Below, piece by piece: positions 55,841 through 64,000 of a DNA stretch of 64,000 nt. This DNA is from Adhaeribacter swui (GTDB lineage Bacteria; Bacteroidota; Bacteroidia; Cytophagales; Hymenobacteraceae), in assembly GCF_014217805.1 (NCBI RefSeq), contig NZ_CP055156.1, positions 5,152,585 to 5,216,584 on the forward strand, written 5' to 3'. Within the stretch, counting starts at the first letter, position 1. Each line of letters begins with the position of its first letter. The notes beneath the pieces were generated by a model. It had not been told where the DNA came from. It searched no databases and saw only the letters and a program-made list of their open reading frames with translations. Both the position numbers and the translations under genes were made by a program.

Positions 55841-55942
55841 AAACTGTTCCGTTGTTCAGCGAGTTTTTAGAATATATCATCCCAGAATAATTGCATCTCC
55901 TTCCCTGTTATAAGGAAAGGCGCCGTAGGCGGAAAGGTATTT
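55841..55942 (+). repeat. Dispersed intergenic repeat, copy 1
   Basis: This 102-base stretch aligns by eye at roughly 80% with the reverse complement of 63107-63212. Shared blocks include AAACTGTT, TTTTTAGA, GCATCTCCTTCCCTG and a GCCG(T/A)AGGCGGAA core, with only short gaps. Similarity appears to go on for some bases on either side. It is noncoding and not next to a gene end, so it is a repeated element and not a terminator. Confidence 0.65.
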
Positions 55943-56301
55943 GTGTCAAGATTAAAAGAACAAATACTTAAGCAATAAAATAACTTCACTTAGCAATAAA
56001 GCGTTAATAGAGGCTATGCGAACCAGAATTTATAAGTTTATCTGACTTGATTCGGAAGGTACGGAAGTAAATTCGTGCCATAGTACTGAACCCTGTTTAT
56101 ATTAACCTAAATTGCTTCACATTCCTATTTAGAAAATCGTTGTTCTTTTATTTTATAAAACATTTTCGCGCTTAATCATTTTTATTTTTAAAATTCTTAG
56201 CAGTTTTAAAATAACCCTTTTTAATTTTGAACAGTTTTAACAGAAATAGCCTGTTTAAAAAGGTAGTTGCCAGACGAGATGTGGCTCTTTTTTAAAAATT
56301 T

Positions 56302-56309
56302 TAATTTTG
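56302..56309 (+). promoter_or_regulatory. -7 promoter box of hemF
   Basis: TAATTTTG, a perfect TAnnTTTG match, 61 bases upstream of the hemF ATG. No -33 TTTG at a normal distance was seen. Confidence 0.5.
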
Positions 56310-56370
56310 CAAGATAAAGAGACCTATTGCAAGCGCATTACCGGGGTTATAATAAGTAGCTGACGAAAGA

Positions 56371-57267
56371 ATGAAAAAAGAAGTAGAAGCGTGGTTTCGC
56401 AATTTTCAGGATAGGTTGTGTAAAGCTTTAGAGGCCAGCGACGGCCAGGCAACTTTTCAGGAAGACAACTGGCAACACGAAACCGGCGGTGGCGGTCGTT
56501 CCCGGGTTATTCAGAACGGAGCCATTTTCGAAAAAGGAGGCGTAAACTTTTCGGCTGTTTCCGGAGAAATGCCTGTGGCGGCAGCGGCCAGGTTATTAAT
56601 GCCCGACAACCGCTACTTTGCTACGGGCGTTTCGGTTGTGCTGCATCCGCAAAATCCCATGATTCCGATTACCCACATGAATGTGCGTTACCTGGAGGCG
56701 GGTAATGGCGAGGCTTGGTTTGGGGGTGGCATCGATCTCACTCCTATTTACGTAGATTTAGATCAGTCCCAATATTTTCATGAGCAACTCAAGAAAGTAT
56801 GCGACCTACATCATCCGGATTTTTATAATCGCTTTAAACAGTGGGCCGATGATTACTTTTATTTGCCGCACCGGCAGGAAACCCGGGGCATCGGCGGCAT
56901 TTTTTTCGACCGGTTAACGGCCAACGAAAGCATCAGCCTCGAACAATTATTTGCTTTTGTGCAGGATGTAGCCGATGTTTTCGCGCCTACTTATACTACC
57001 ATCATCGAACAAAACCGCCATAAAACTTATACTGAGGAGCAAAAAGAATGGCAGTTGCTCCGCCGCGGACGCTACGTAGAATTTAATCTGGTGCACGACC
57101 GGGGCACTAAGTTTGGTTTAGAAACTGGCGGTAGAGTAGAATCAATTTTAATGAGTTTACCTACTTATGCGTCCTGGCGGTACAATTATAAACCCGTCCC
57201 TAATAGTCCGGAAGAACAAACACAGCAATTTTTAAAAAAAGGCGTTAACTGGTTACAGGTTAAATAA
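56371..57267 (+). CDS. hemF: Oxygen-dependent coproporphyrinogen-III oxidase
   Basis: Aerobic decarboxylation of coproporphyrinogen III to protoporphyrinogen IX in haem synthesis. 298 residues, as in E. coli (299). Conserved blocks GGGGRSRVI, EKGGVNFSAVSGE, HPQNPMIPITHMNVRYLEA, WFGGGIDLTP, RGIGGIFFD and RRGRYVEFNLVHDRGTKFGL are all present. Use of oxygen implies an aerobic life style. Monocistronic by spacing. Confidence 0.97.
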   Translation: MKKEVEAWFRNFQDRLCKALEASDGQATFQEDNWQHETGGGGRSRVIQNGAIFEKGGVNFSAVSGEMPVAAAARLLMPDNRYFATGVSVVLHPQNPMIPITHMNVRYLEAGNGEAWFGGGIDLTPIYVDLDQSQYFHEQLKKVCDLHHPDFYNRFKQWADDYFYLPHRQETRGIGGIFFDRLTANESISLEQLFAFVQDVADVFAPTYTTIIEQNRHKTYTEEQKEWQLLRRGRYVEFNLVHDRGTKFGLETGGRVESILMSLPTYASWRYNYKPVPNSPEEQTQQFLKKGVNWLQVK

Positions 57268-58202
57268 ACTCAAGTTCTTATTTAACATAGTTTTTTAAAT
57301 TTAAGAAAAAATCATATAACTAAACCCCTGCTTTTATATAATTATCCGACATCGGGTTTTACTTTTGTAAACAGGTAAATAGCTAAATTTTTAAAATTTA
57401 ACTTATTTAAAATAAGATATTTAGCTTGCTATTTTAGCAACTTGTAATTACATTTACTTGTAGTAATATTTTATATAATTATTTCCTCCCGCGGCCAATA
57501 GTTGTGGCTTTCGTTAGTGCGTTACCGGTTTCTTTATTTTCTTTAGATTATATTTTTTAAATTAATTGGCTCTATTCACTTAAAATCAAATAATTGATTT
57601 TAAAACTGTTCCTGATTGTTTAGGTAAGCTTAATTATTTAAATTCTTAATCTTTTTTAATTTAAGGTTCGCGTATCTTTCTCTTGTTTCAGAACCTGTTT
57701 TGTGCTTACCTGGCATTGTTCATTCTTGCGTAACAATCCTAACTCTTTGGATTGCTATTGTTGCAATTAGCCTGTTTTCATAACATTATAGCCAAAGTTA
57801 ATAACGGCAATTAATCCCGCATTCTGTTATGCTTGCTATAGTAGCCAAGAAAATTAATTCCATTACTCCCCCACTGTAAATTCTTTACAGATAACTATCC
57901 TGATGCATTTTTTAAAATATTTATTAACTGCTCTCAACTTCTGCCCTATGCTACTACACTTTACTCAAAAACAAAATACCCGATAGTAGAGCTTTTAACA
58001 TCACCCTTCTAACCTACCACTGCTCATTCAGCCTTGGGTTTTGACTCTTGTTTTAACTTCTATCTTATACTGTTTTTTTCAGGCTGAACGAAATTCTGCT
58101 TTTCTGCTAACGCCATACTCTTCGAGTAAAACCCCCTTTTCTCAATAAGAGCTACAAGTCTTGATTGCTTGTTTGTGTGTTTTTAAACTTTAATCTTTTC
58201 TT
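57268..58202. other. Long AT-rich region upstream of the CLCA-like gene
   Basis: 935 bases without an open frame that I would defend, no perfect -7 box near the start and no obvious hairpin repeat. It is the longest gene-free stretch in the window. It may hold upstream control elements for the large secreted protein, or a small RNA, but nothing in it is clear enough to name. Confidence 0.5.
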
Positions 58203-61200
58203 ATGAAAATATTTCCTTACTTGTTTAAAAACCTGGAATGGAGAGTATTTTTTAAAAAATTTACTTTTTCTGTTTCTACTTTCTTTTTATATCGCTCGCT
58301 ACACTTCTTTTTTAAATTTTTAATATTTCTTATTGGCTCTTTTTTTATTACCCAACAGACATGGGCTGGCGACGGCCGCATTGTCGTGGCGCCATCCAAT
58401 AGTTTTGGTATTCGGGGAGTCATGAACTTCTCGGTAAATTATCGCTACTTACCCACGCCTGCCGATATTACCCGCTTGCGCCGTGCCATAGAAGGTGCCA
58501 GTGATATTATTTGCGATGCTACCGACGGGCAAATTGTTTTTGGCACCGTTACCATTACAGCCGGCGGCACCAACGACGATCGGGCCGACGTCTGGATTCT
58601 GCCGCAAAATGGACGCTCGGGTGTAAGTTTCTTTTTAAATGGGAGCGGCTTAGGTACCCTGGGTTCGCACATCGACCTGTACCAGGGCGGTATTGATGGC
58701 GGCGTTCTGGCTCACGAACTGGGCCATTTAGCTTTTGGCTTGGGCGACGAATATGACGAGCAATGCCGTTGGGGCGGACCGTGCGGCATCGGGCCAGCCT
58801 TTGATCCGGGAACCATTGATGCCCGCAATAACACTTTAATGCAACAAAGTGGAATTGATCAAACCGAGTTTACCGTAGCGGCCAACCACGACTTATTGCG
58901 GGGCGATGGTACTCCTTGTGTAAATAACAACTGCAGCGGCATGGCCGTTGATTGCAGCACTTGCCAGGGATATAATGGTACTACCAACCGTTTTGAAACG
59001 ACGCAGCATACCCAGATGCACGGCGGTAATTCGGAGTGGCAAATTATAGCCAATAATTATCCCGCTCTTGGCCTGGTTATACCGGCCTTACCGGTAGCCG
59101 CTCAACCCTCTAATTGCCGGGCATACCTGAACATTATAGAAACCGTAAATGCCAGCGACCTGGTTTGTTTGGTAATGGACCGCTCCGGTAGTATGCAGGA
59201 AAGAGATGCCGGCGATGGTACCCGCATGGAATTTGCGAAAGCGGCCGCCCGTGCTTTTGTGGATGTATCTTTGGGATTAGGTAATAATTACCAGTTAGGT
59301 TTAGTTTCCTTTAGCGATGCTGCCACCGTAGATCAACCGGTGCAATTACTTACTTCCGCCAGTGCCACTACTATAAAAAATTCAATTAATGCTTTAAATG
59401 CCAGTGGTAATACTGCCATAGGTGATGGCTTAATTTCCGGAGCTTTTGAGATGATTGGTAAAACCGGATCCAATCCTACTTTGTTCTTATTGTCTGATGG
59501 CCAAAATAACCGGGGCACCAATCCCCAGGATGTTATTCCGGTTTTAAGAAGTAGAAACATCCGCACGTTTACCATACCAGTAGGTAATGGCGCCGACCGG
59601 CCTTTGCTGTCCAACATTGCTTCTACCACCGGGGGCCGGATGCTGGATGCTCCCACCGGCGATGAACTCCCGCCAATTTACATGGAACTGGCCGCTATTC
59701 ACTCGGGCAATAGTTTGGTGCTGCCGCGCAATGAGTTCTCGCTGTATGGTCAGATAATTATTGGCGCCCCCAAACCCGCCGATAAGCCGCAGGGCGCTTT
59801 GGTGGAAAGTCAAAATTACCCGGTAAACGTTGAAGCCGATGCGCAGGGCCTTATTGTATTTTTATCAAACCGCAACCCTACAGTTAAAAATTGGTTTCCT
59901 ACGTTTACCATTACAGGCCCCGATGGCAGCGTAATTACGCCCCGCGATCAGCCTTTTATTGGTACCGATACCTATTATCAGATTATCCGGATACCAAAAC
60001 CGGCTCCGGGGCAATGGAATATTAAGCTAGAGTCGGCCACAGGACAGGCCACTTTCGGGCACGTTTTAGCTTTTGTCCAAAATCCTTCGCCGGATTTGCA
60101 CGTCGATGCTTTCCCAAAAGTAGTAACCCCCTCTGAAAAAGTAACTATCTCAGCTATGGCAGCTTACGGCGCCGAAATAGAAGATGGGGTGGAATACAGT
60201 GGTTTTGTGCTTCGACCCGATAGTTCTTACTCCCCGATTACGTTTACCAAAAACCCTTTTACGCGTAAAGTTTCGGCTACCTTCGACGATTATAACGGCC
60301 GTGGCATTTACCAGGCTACCATTCAAACGGTGGTTTCGGGCGGCGCTAAATTGTTCCAGGGCGAAAGAATTTTTCCGGGCACCCCCGATCCGGGTATTAC
60401 GGTTCCGTATTTTACCCGTACGGCTACGGCTTCCTTTTTCTTAAACAGCCCCAATTTTCCACCCGACCATTCCGAAGATTCAGATAAAGACGGTATACCG
60501 AATAATGTGGAAGATAGGTTTCCGGATGTAGATAATGATGGCATCCCTAACTCTTTAGACGAAGATTCCGATAACGATGACATTCCGGACAAAGTAGAAA
60601 GTGTCGGGGACTTAAACCAAAACGGCATACCGGATTTTGTCGACCCCAACAACGCTACGAACTGCCCAGATAACCAATCTGGTCTTAAAATTGGTAAAAT
60701 AACCCTGCAAAGACCTACCTGCGGCCAAGCAAACGGCAGTATACAAATTGCCGTAACGGGCGGGCGCGGCAAATACACCTACAAGTGGAGCCATCTTACC
60801 AACTTAAACGAACCCATTGCGGGCAAGCTTCCCGATGGCATTTACAGTATTATTGTAACAGATGAGGCCGGCTGTAGCGCTTCTTCTATTTTTAACTTGT
60901 TACAGGATTGCTCTAAAAATGTGGTGGTACAAAATAACTGCCCCGATAAAGTGGTGCAAGGCTGTAAATGGAATTTCCGGTTAAAAGTAGATGTACGGAA
61001 ATCGGCTGCGCCCCATAACCTATTGGGTAGCTTTACCGGTAAGCTCAGTTGGGATCCGGCCCAACTCGAAGCCGTTGGTACCGCCTCGCTCCTGAATAAA
61101 TACAAAGGTTACGTTCGGTTAGATAAAGCCGCCGGTACTTTAAGCTTTAACGGTGCTAATTCAACCGGTATGGCGGGTATTGTAGATATTCTTAGTACCG

Positions 61201-62291
61201 ATTTTATAACCAAAGCCAAAGCAGGCGAAAAAATTAGCTTAAAAGCCGAATTCTCGGTAATGGCTGCTGCCAAAACTTACGCCGATCTCACCTCTAAAAT
61301 GTTAATCTCTATTTGCGAGCCAACGGTTAGTAAAGGCGGCGGGGTACTGGGCGATGTAAACGAAGACACAAAAGTAAACTCTACCGATGGTTTAATTGTG
61401 CTGTCGTACGATGCCGGCAAGGCCGTGCCTAAAGCTGTTAAAACTCGCATTGATCAAGGATTTGGCGATGTAAACCTGGATAAGAAAACCAACTCTACCG
61501 ATGGCTTGATTATTCTGGATTACGAACTGCGGAACAACAGTAAATTCCCGGTAGGTACTCCTTTCTGCCCCGCCGACACGAAGGCCCGCTTAGCCCAAAC
61601 TCTAAACCAAGGCAAAGTACTGATTTCGGCCAATGGTTCGGTTAATAAAACCGACGAATCCATGATGGAAGTACCGGTTATTGTGGACATGAGTCCAACT
61701 GGCGAAGCTTTAGGTAGCTTTACAGCCGCCGTTACCTGGAATACGGCTGCTCTCGAACTGATCAGCATTAGTGGTGGCGAGTCTCAAGGCTTTGCCGATC
61801 CTATCGTGAATCAGGATGAGCTAAAAGCGGGCAAACTAATGGTAGTTAATGCGAATCCGGCGGGAGCTAAAGGTGCGGTTCATATTTTCACGCTTCAGTT
61901 TAAAAAGCGGAGTTTACTCAGTGAAAAAGACTTAATCTTAAATTTCACCAGCTTAGCTAGCGCTTACAACTTTACCGATTTAACTGCTAACGTACAAGCC
62001 CAGGTTAAAATAACCGATGAAGCCCTGGACAATGATTTTGAAGTGGCTCCGAATCCGTTTAACCAGGCTACCCTGGTGCAGTACCGCGTTAAAACAACTA
62101 CCCAGGTAGATATTAGCGTATTTAATGCGGCCGGCGAAAAAATTATTACTTTGGTAAAAGGCCGCGTAAAAGCGGGCCAACACACCTACCGTTGGGATAC
62201 CAGCGCCGGTAATGTAATGCCCGGTATGTATATCCTGAAAATGCAGGCTGGCAAGGATAACCTAACCAAAAAAGTGATTTACTACAAATAA
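58203..62291 (+). CDS. CLCA-like secreted protein: metalloprotease, vWA, TSP3, SprB, cohesin-dockerin-cohesin and T9SS domains
   Basis: 1362 residues. Long signal region (to about 55, helix 33-51). CLCA-type metalloprotease-like domain (56-300) with HELGH at 171-175 and the following GLGDEYDE, the HExxHxxxGxxDE pattern of animal CLCA proteins. vWA domain (320-500) with a full MIDAS: Asp326, Ser328, Ser330, Thr404, Asp432. Beta-sandwich region (501-740) as in CLCA. Thrombospondin-3-like calcium repeats (757-815). SprB-like repeat (828-903). Cohesin-like domain (about 922-1037). Dockerin-like pair of calcium loops (1049-1110, GDVNEDTKVNSTDG twice). A second cohesin-like domain (1137-1270). T9SS sorting domain (1279-1362, APNPFN...ILKMQAG). 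Likely an exported, calcium-dependent surface protein with possible self-assembly; activity unproven. Confidence 0.85.
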   Translation: MKIFPYLFKNLEWRVFFKKFTFSVSTFFLYRSLHFFFKFLIFLIGSFFITQQTWAGDGRIVVAPSNSFGIRGVMNFSVNYRYLPTPADITRLRRAIEGASDIICDATDGQIVFGTVTITAGGTNDDRADVWILPQNGRSGVSFFLNGSGLGTLGSHIDLYQGGIDGGVLAHELGHLAFGLGDEYDEQCRWGGPCGIGPAFDPGTIDARNNTLMQQSGIDQTEFTVAANHDLLRGDGTPCVNNNCSGMAVDCSTCQGYNGTTNRFETTQHTQMHGGNSEWQIIANNYPALGLVIPALPVAAQPSNCRAYLNIIETVNASDLVCLVMDRSGSMQERDAGDGTRMEFAKAAARAFVDVSLGLGNNYQLGLVSFSDAATVDQPVQLLTSASATTIKNSINALNASGNTAIGDGLISGAFEMIGKTGSNPTLFLLSDGQNNRGTNPQDVIPVLRSRNIRTFTIPVGNGADRPLLSNIASTTGGRMLDAPTGDELPPIYMELAAIHSGNSLVLPRNEFSLYGQIIIGAPKPADKPQGALVESQNYPVNVEADAQGLIVFLSNRNPTVKNWFPTFTITGPDGSVITPRDQPFIGTDTYYQIIRIPKPAPGQWNIKLESATGQATFGHVLAFVQNPSPDLHVDAFPKVVTPSEKVTISAMAAYGAEIEDGVEYSGFVLRPDSSYSPITFTKNPFTRKVSATFDDYNGRGIYQATIQTVVSGGAKLFQGERIFPGTPDPGITVPYFTRTATASFFLNSPNFPPDHSEDSDKDGIPNNVEDRFPDVDNDGIPNSLDEDSDNDDIPDKVESVGDLNQNGIPDFVDPNNATNCPDNQSGLKIGKITLQRPTCGQANGSIQIAVTGGRGKYTYKWSHLTNLNEPIAGKLPDGIYSIIVTDEAGCSASSIFNLLQDCSKNVVVQNNCPDKVVQGCKWNFRLKVDVRKSAAPHNLLGSFTGKLSWDPAQLEAVGTASLLNKYKGYVRLDKAAGTLSFNGANSTGMAGIVDILSTDFITKAKAGEKISLKAEFSVMAAAKTYADLTSKMLISICEPTVSKGGGVLGDVNEDTKVNSTDGLIVLSYDAGKAVPKAVKTRIDQGFGDVNLDKKTNSTDGLIILDYELRNNSKFPVGTPFCPADTKARLAQTLNQGKVLISANGSVNKTDESMMEVPVIVDMSPTGEALGSFTAAVTWNTAALELISISGGESQGFADPIVNQDELKAGKLMVVNANPAGAKGAVHIFTLQFKKRSLLSEKDLILNFTSLASAYNFTDLTANVQAQVKITDEALDNDFEVAPNPFNQATLVQYRVKTTTQVDISVFNAAGEKIITLVKGRVKAGQHTYRWDTSAGNVMPGMYILKMQAGKDNLTKKVIYYK

Positions 62292-62312
62292 TTTTTAAAA
62301 TTTTGTTCTTTT

Positions 62313-62346
62313 ACTATAAAGCCTGCTGCTTAGCAGGCTTTATAGT
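62313..62346 (+). terminator. Terminator of the CLCA-like gene
   Basis: A perfect 15-bp stem (62313-62327 with 62332-62346) with a 4-base loop, 22 bases past the stop. The T-run is weak. Confidence 0.65.
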
Positions 62347-62419
62347 TATACAAAAGTTATTCTACATGCGTTTTATAACTAAAGCTTTATTGCGCATGTG
62401 GTGTTAATTAAAAAATCTC

Positions 62420-62968
62420 ATGAAAAAAATACTGATACTAATAGCCTTACTCCCCGTGATAATGGCTAAAGCCGATCAACCACCTTGTTGGTGCGATTTC
62501 AGCGTGAAATCATCTAATCAGCAATTTGTAGCGCACGTGAAAGGCGTAAAAAACTCCGCTAAACTTAATCCACCTTATGGTCAATGGGAGATATTTGTTT
62601 ATAAAAAAAACGCGGCAAAAGATAGCACTTTACTCTGGAAGAGCCATTACCTGTACGATGGCTACACCGATGGCGTTTTATCGGATGATGGGCAATATTT
62701 TGCTTACGTTAATTTCTGGTACCAAAACCAGGCACCGGTTATTCAATTGTATCATAATGGCAAGCACACCGGCAGCATTGCGGGTACCGCGTTTAATATA
62801 CCAGCCGGTAAAATTACCAACACCGTTTCGCATAAATTATGGCTGACCCGCGAAGGGCAATCTTACAGCTTTGTTAAAGAAAATAAAGATTACCTTTTAC
62901 AAGTAACAACCATCGATGGAAAAGCGCATCTGATTGATTGCGCTAAAGCTGAATTAATAAAATCGTAA
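62420..62968 (+). CDS. Secreted protein of unknown function, 182 residues
   Basis: A signal peptide (KILILIALLPVIMAKA) is followed by a Cys-containing start (PPCWCDF) and a beta-rich domain with Trp/Tyr-rich strands (SSNQQFVAHVKGV, WKSHYLYDGYTDGVLSDDGQYFAYVNFWYQ). The pattern SDDGQYFAYVNFW recalls a single beta-propeller-type blade, but not enough blades exist for a propeller. Periplasmic or secreted. It follows the CLCA-like gene on the same strand, separated by a terminator. I do not recognise the family. Confidence 0.7.
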   Translation: MKKILILIALLPVIMAKADQPPCWCDFSVKSSNQQFVAHVKGVKNSAKLNPPYGQWEIFVYKKNAAKDSTLLWKSHYLYDGYTDGVLSDDGQYFAYVNFWYQNQAPVIQLYHNGKHTGSIAGTAFNIPAGKITNTVSHKLWLTREGQSYSFVKENKDYLLQVTTIDGKAHLIDCAKAELIKS

Positions 62969-63407
62969 GTTTTTAGTATAGCCCTTCCTCCCATCACGTG
63001 GATTTACTTCCGTGTCTTGGGATTTGTAAAGTAAAGTCTCATTCGCCTAGCTGCAGTTGTTTCGTAAAGTTGTTTCTTTACTCAGGTTCTGCTCTTTTCT
63101 TGATCCAAATACCCTTCCGCCTTCGGCACCTTCCCTAAAAACAGGGAAGGAGATGCGGTTAGTCTGGAATACACGATATATCTAAAAACCTGCTGAATAA
63201 CAGAACAGTTTATTGTCAGCTCTTGCATCTGGAACAGCTACTTGTAGCAAACCTGGATAGAAGAATTTTAAAAATTTAAATTTTACTTGGCCTTAATCCT
63301 TACTTGGCAATTACCAGTAGAAAGTAAAGTTGGGGGTATCGGGTGATTCATTTTTAATTATTTACTTTGCAGCCGGATATATACTACCTGAACTACAACT
63401 GGGCACC
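62969..63407. other. Intergenic region carrying repeat copy 2
   Basis: 439 bases with the repeat at 63107-63212. A near -7 box (TTACTTTG, 63362-63369) lies 38 bases before the GTG chosen for the PAP2 gene. A longer frame from TTG 63330 exists but is not preferred. Confidence 0.45.
63107..63212 (-). repeat. Dispersed intergenic repeat, copy 2 (inverted relative to copy 1)
   Basis: The reverse complement aligns with 55841-55942 at about 80% by eye. This copy has an 8-bp hairpin (63129-63136 with 63143-63150, CCTTCCCT/AGGGAAGG) around a 6-base loop. Together the two copies bracket hemF, the CLCA-like gene and the 182-residue secreted protein in inverted orientation. Confidence 0.65.
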
Positions 63408-63989
63408 GTGCTGGACAAACTAAAACAACTGGATCACGAATGGTTTTTGGCAATTAACGGGTATCATTCCTCTTTTTGGGATCCCATCATGATTGCTATT
63501 TCAGATCGCTGGTTTTGGATTCCTTTTTATGCTTTATTGGTAGCATTTTTAATTTTCCGGTTTCGGCGGCAAAGTATTCTCATGTTCTTGGCGGTGGCTT
63601 TGTCCTTAATAGCTGCCGATGGCATTTCATCCAGGTTTATAAAACCTTATTTTGCCCGGCTACGCCCCTGCCACGATGCCTCTTTATCCGAAACCATTAA
63701 TATTGTGGCGGGCTGCGGTGGTAAGTTTGGCTTTTTGTCCTCGCACGCGGCCAATACGTTCGCCATTGCCATGCTCTTTGCGCTGATGTTACCCGAACGT
63801 TACCGGTATTTTAAAATTTTTGCGTTTGTCTGGGCCATTGTTATATCGTACAGCCGGGTTTATTTGGGCGTGCATTTTCCTGGTGATGTTCTGGGAGGAG
63901 CCGTTTTAGGTATACTTCTCGGATTCATTTTTGGCTTATGGTTCCGGAAATTATCTGTCCGTTACCCCTACTTTGCACCCCGCCCTTGA
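63408..63989 (+). CDS. PAP2-family membrane phosphatase
   Basis: Removes phosphate from lipid phosphates or undecaprenyl pyrophosphate. 193 residues from the GTG at 63408. The preferred start gives VLDKLKQLDHEWFLAINGYHSSFWD, typical of these proteins; an upstream TTG at 63330 would add a less family-like stretch. Several membrane helices. The three phosphatase motifs are KPYFARLRP, FLSSHAANT and YSRVYLGVHFPGD. It ends close to the window edge with a natural stop. Confidence 0.9.
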   Translation: MLDKLKQLDHEWFLAINGYHSSFWDPIMIAISDRWFWIPFYALLVAFLIFRFRRQSILMFLAVALSLIAADGISSRFIKPYFARLRPCHDASLSETINIVAGCGGKFGFLSSHAANTFAIAMLFALMLPERYRYFKIFAFVWAIVISYSRVYLGVHFPGDVLGGAVLGILLGFIFGLWFRKLSVRYPYFAPRP

Positions 63990-64000
63990 TCTATAGTTAA

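Larger units (their letters stand above)
55707..56370. other. Intergenic region carrying repeat copy 1 and the hemF promoter
   Basis: 664 bases. It holds a dispersed repeat (55841-55942, listed separately) and a -7 box for hemF (56302-56309). The rest is AT-rich and featureless. Confidence 0.5.

Noticed and set aside
1-64000. CRISPR arrays, insertion sequences, integrases, prophage genes
   Set aside because: No evenly spaced direct repeats, transposase or integrase motifs or phage structural genes were recognised on either strand.

Overview
The window looks like chromosome of an aerobic, Gram-negative Bacteroidota, most likely a member of Cytophagales (Hymenobacteraceae/Adhaeribacter-like). 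The genus is an inference and was not tested. Supporting signs are: perfect TAnnTTTG -7 boxes upstream of many genes; AT-rich spacers between moderately GC-rich genes; type IX secretion (T9SS) C-terminal sorting domains on two large secreted proteins; FecI/FecR-type regulators beside TonB-dependent outer-membrane proteins; KDO synthesis (kdsA); and oxygen-dependent HemF.

Layout. 1-63: the truncated start of a minus-strand gene. 305-6057: a minus-strand tripartite RND efflux operon (adaptor, pump, outer-membrane factor), with a small membrane protein behind it. 6950-7022: tRNA-Lys(UUU). 7093-14360: single genes, including an SDR oxidoreductase, the rRNA methyltransferase RlmD, a beta-barrel porin and ThiL. 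14787-17132: a secreted GH88 unsaturated uronyl hydrolase with a T9SS tail. 17369-24262: a surface-signalling island with an ECF sigma factor, a GIN lipoprotein, a FecR anti-sigma factor, an STN-domain protein carrying AGFLN repeats, and a TonB-dependent receptor that itself lacks an STN domain. 24888-27317: a second TonB-family outer-membrane protein. 27522-30971: pyrG and yidC. 31258-32907: a peptide-type ABC binding lipoprotein. 32990-37957: a housekeeping operon (UPF0173 hydrolase, parA, parB, DUF5683 protein, dapB, lepB). 38287-42540: ung, apaG, an O-methyltransferase-like gene, kdsA and a membrane-anchored coiled-coil protein. 42613-46189: cyanophycinase and cyanophycin synthetase in one minus-strand unit, i.e. 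a nitrogen storage polymer cycle. 46598-48704: an FAD dehydrogenase and a CoA-binding protein. 49060-51585: a second ECF sigma unit with a membrane protein and an outer-membrane barrel. 51936-55158: a SpoU methyltransferase divergent from a BamA/TamA-family protein. 56371-57267: hemF. 58203-62291: a 1362-residue secreted protein with the domain order of animal CLCA proteins (HExxH metalloprotease plus vWA), followed by calcium-type repeats, a SprB-like repeat, cohesin-like, dockerin-like and cohesin-like modules and a T9SS tail. The window ends with a PAP2 phosphatase.

The most interesting items are the CLCA-like protein, the split STN/receptor signalling island, the cyanophycin pair, and three families of intergenic repeats: a ~100-bp inverted pair around 55.9 and 63.1 kb, a 39-bp inverted pair around 31.0 and 31.2 kb, and a perfect 19-bp palindrome at 10.9 kb. 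Several genes have apparent upstream TTG starts that are really the TTG of a -7 promoter box; I moved those starts downstream and say so in each entry. No CRISPR array, insertion sequence, prophage or rRNA was seen.
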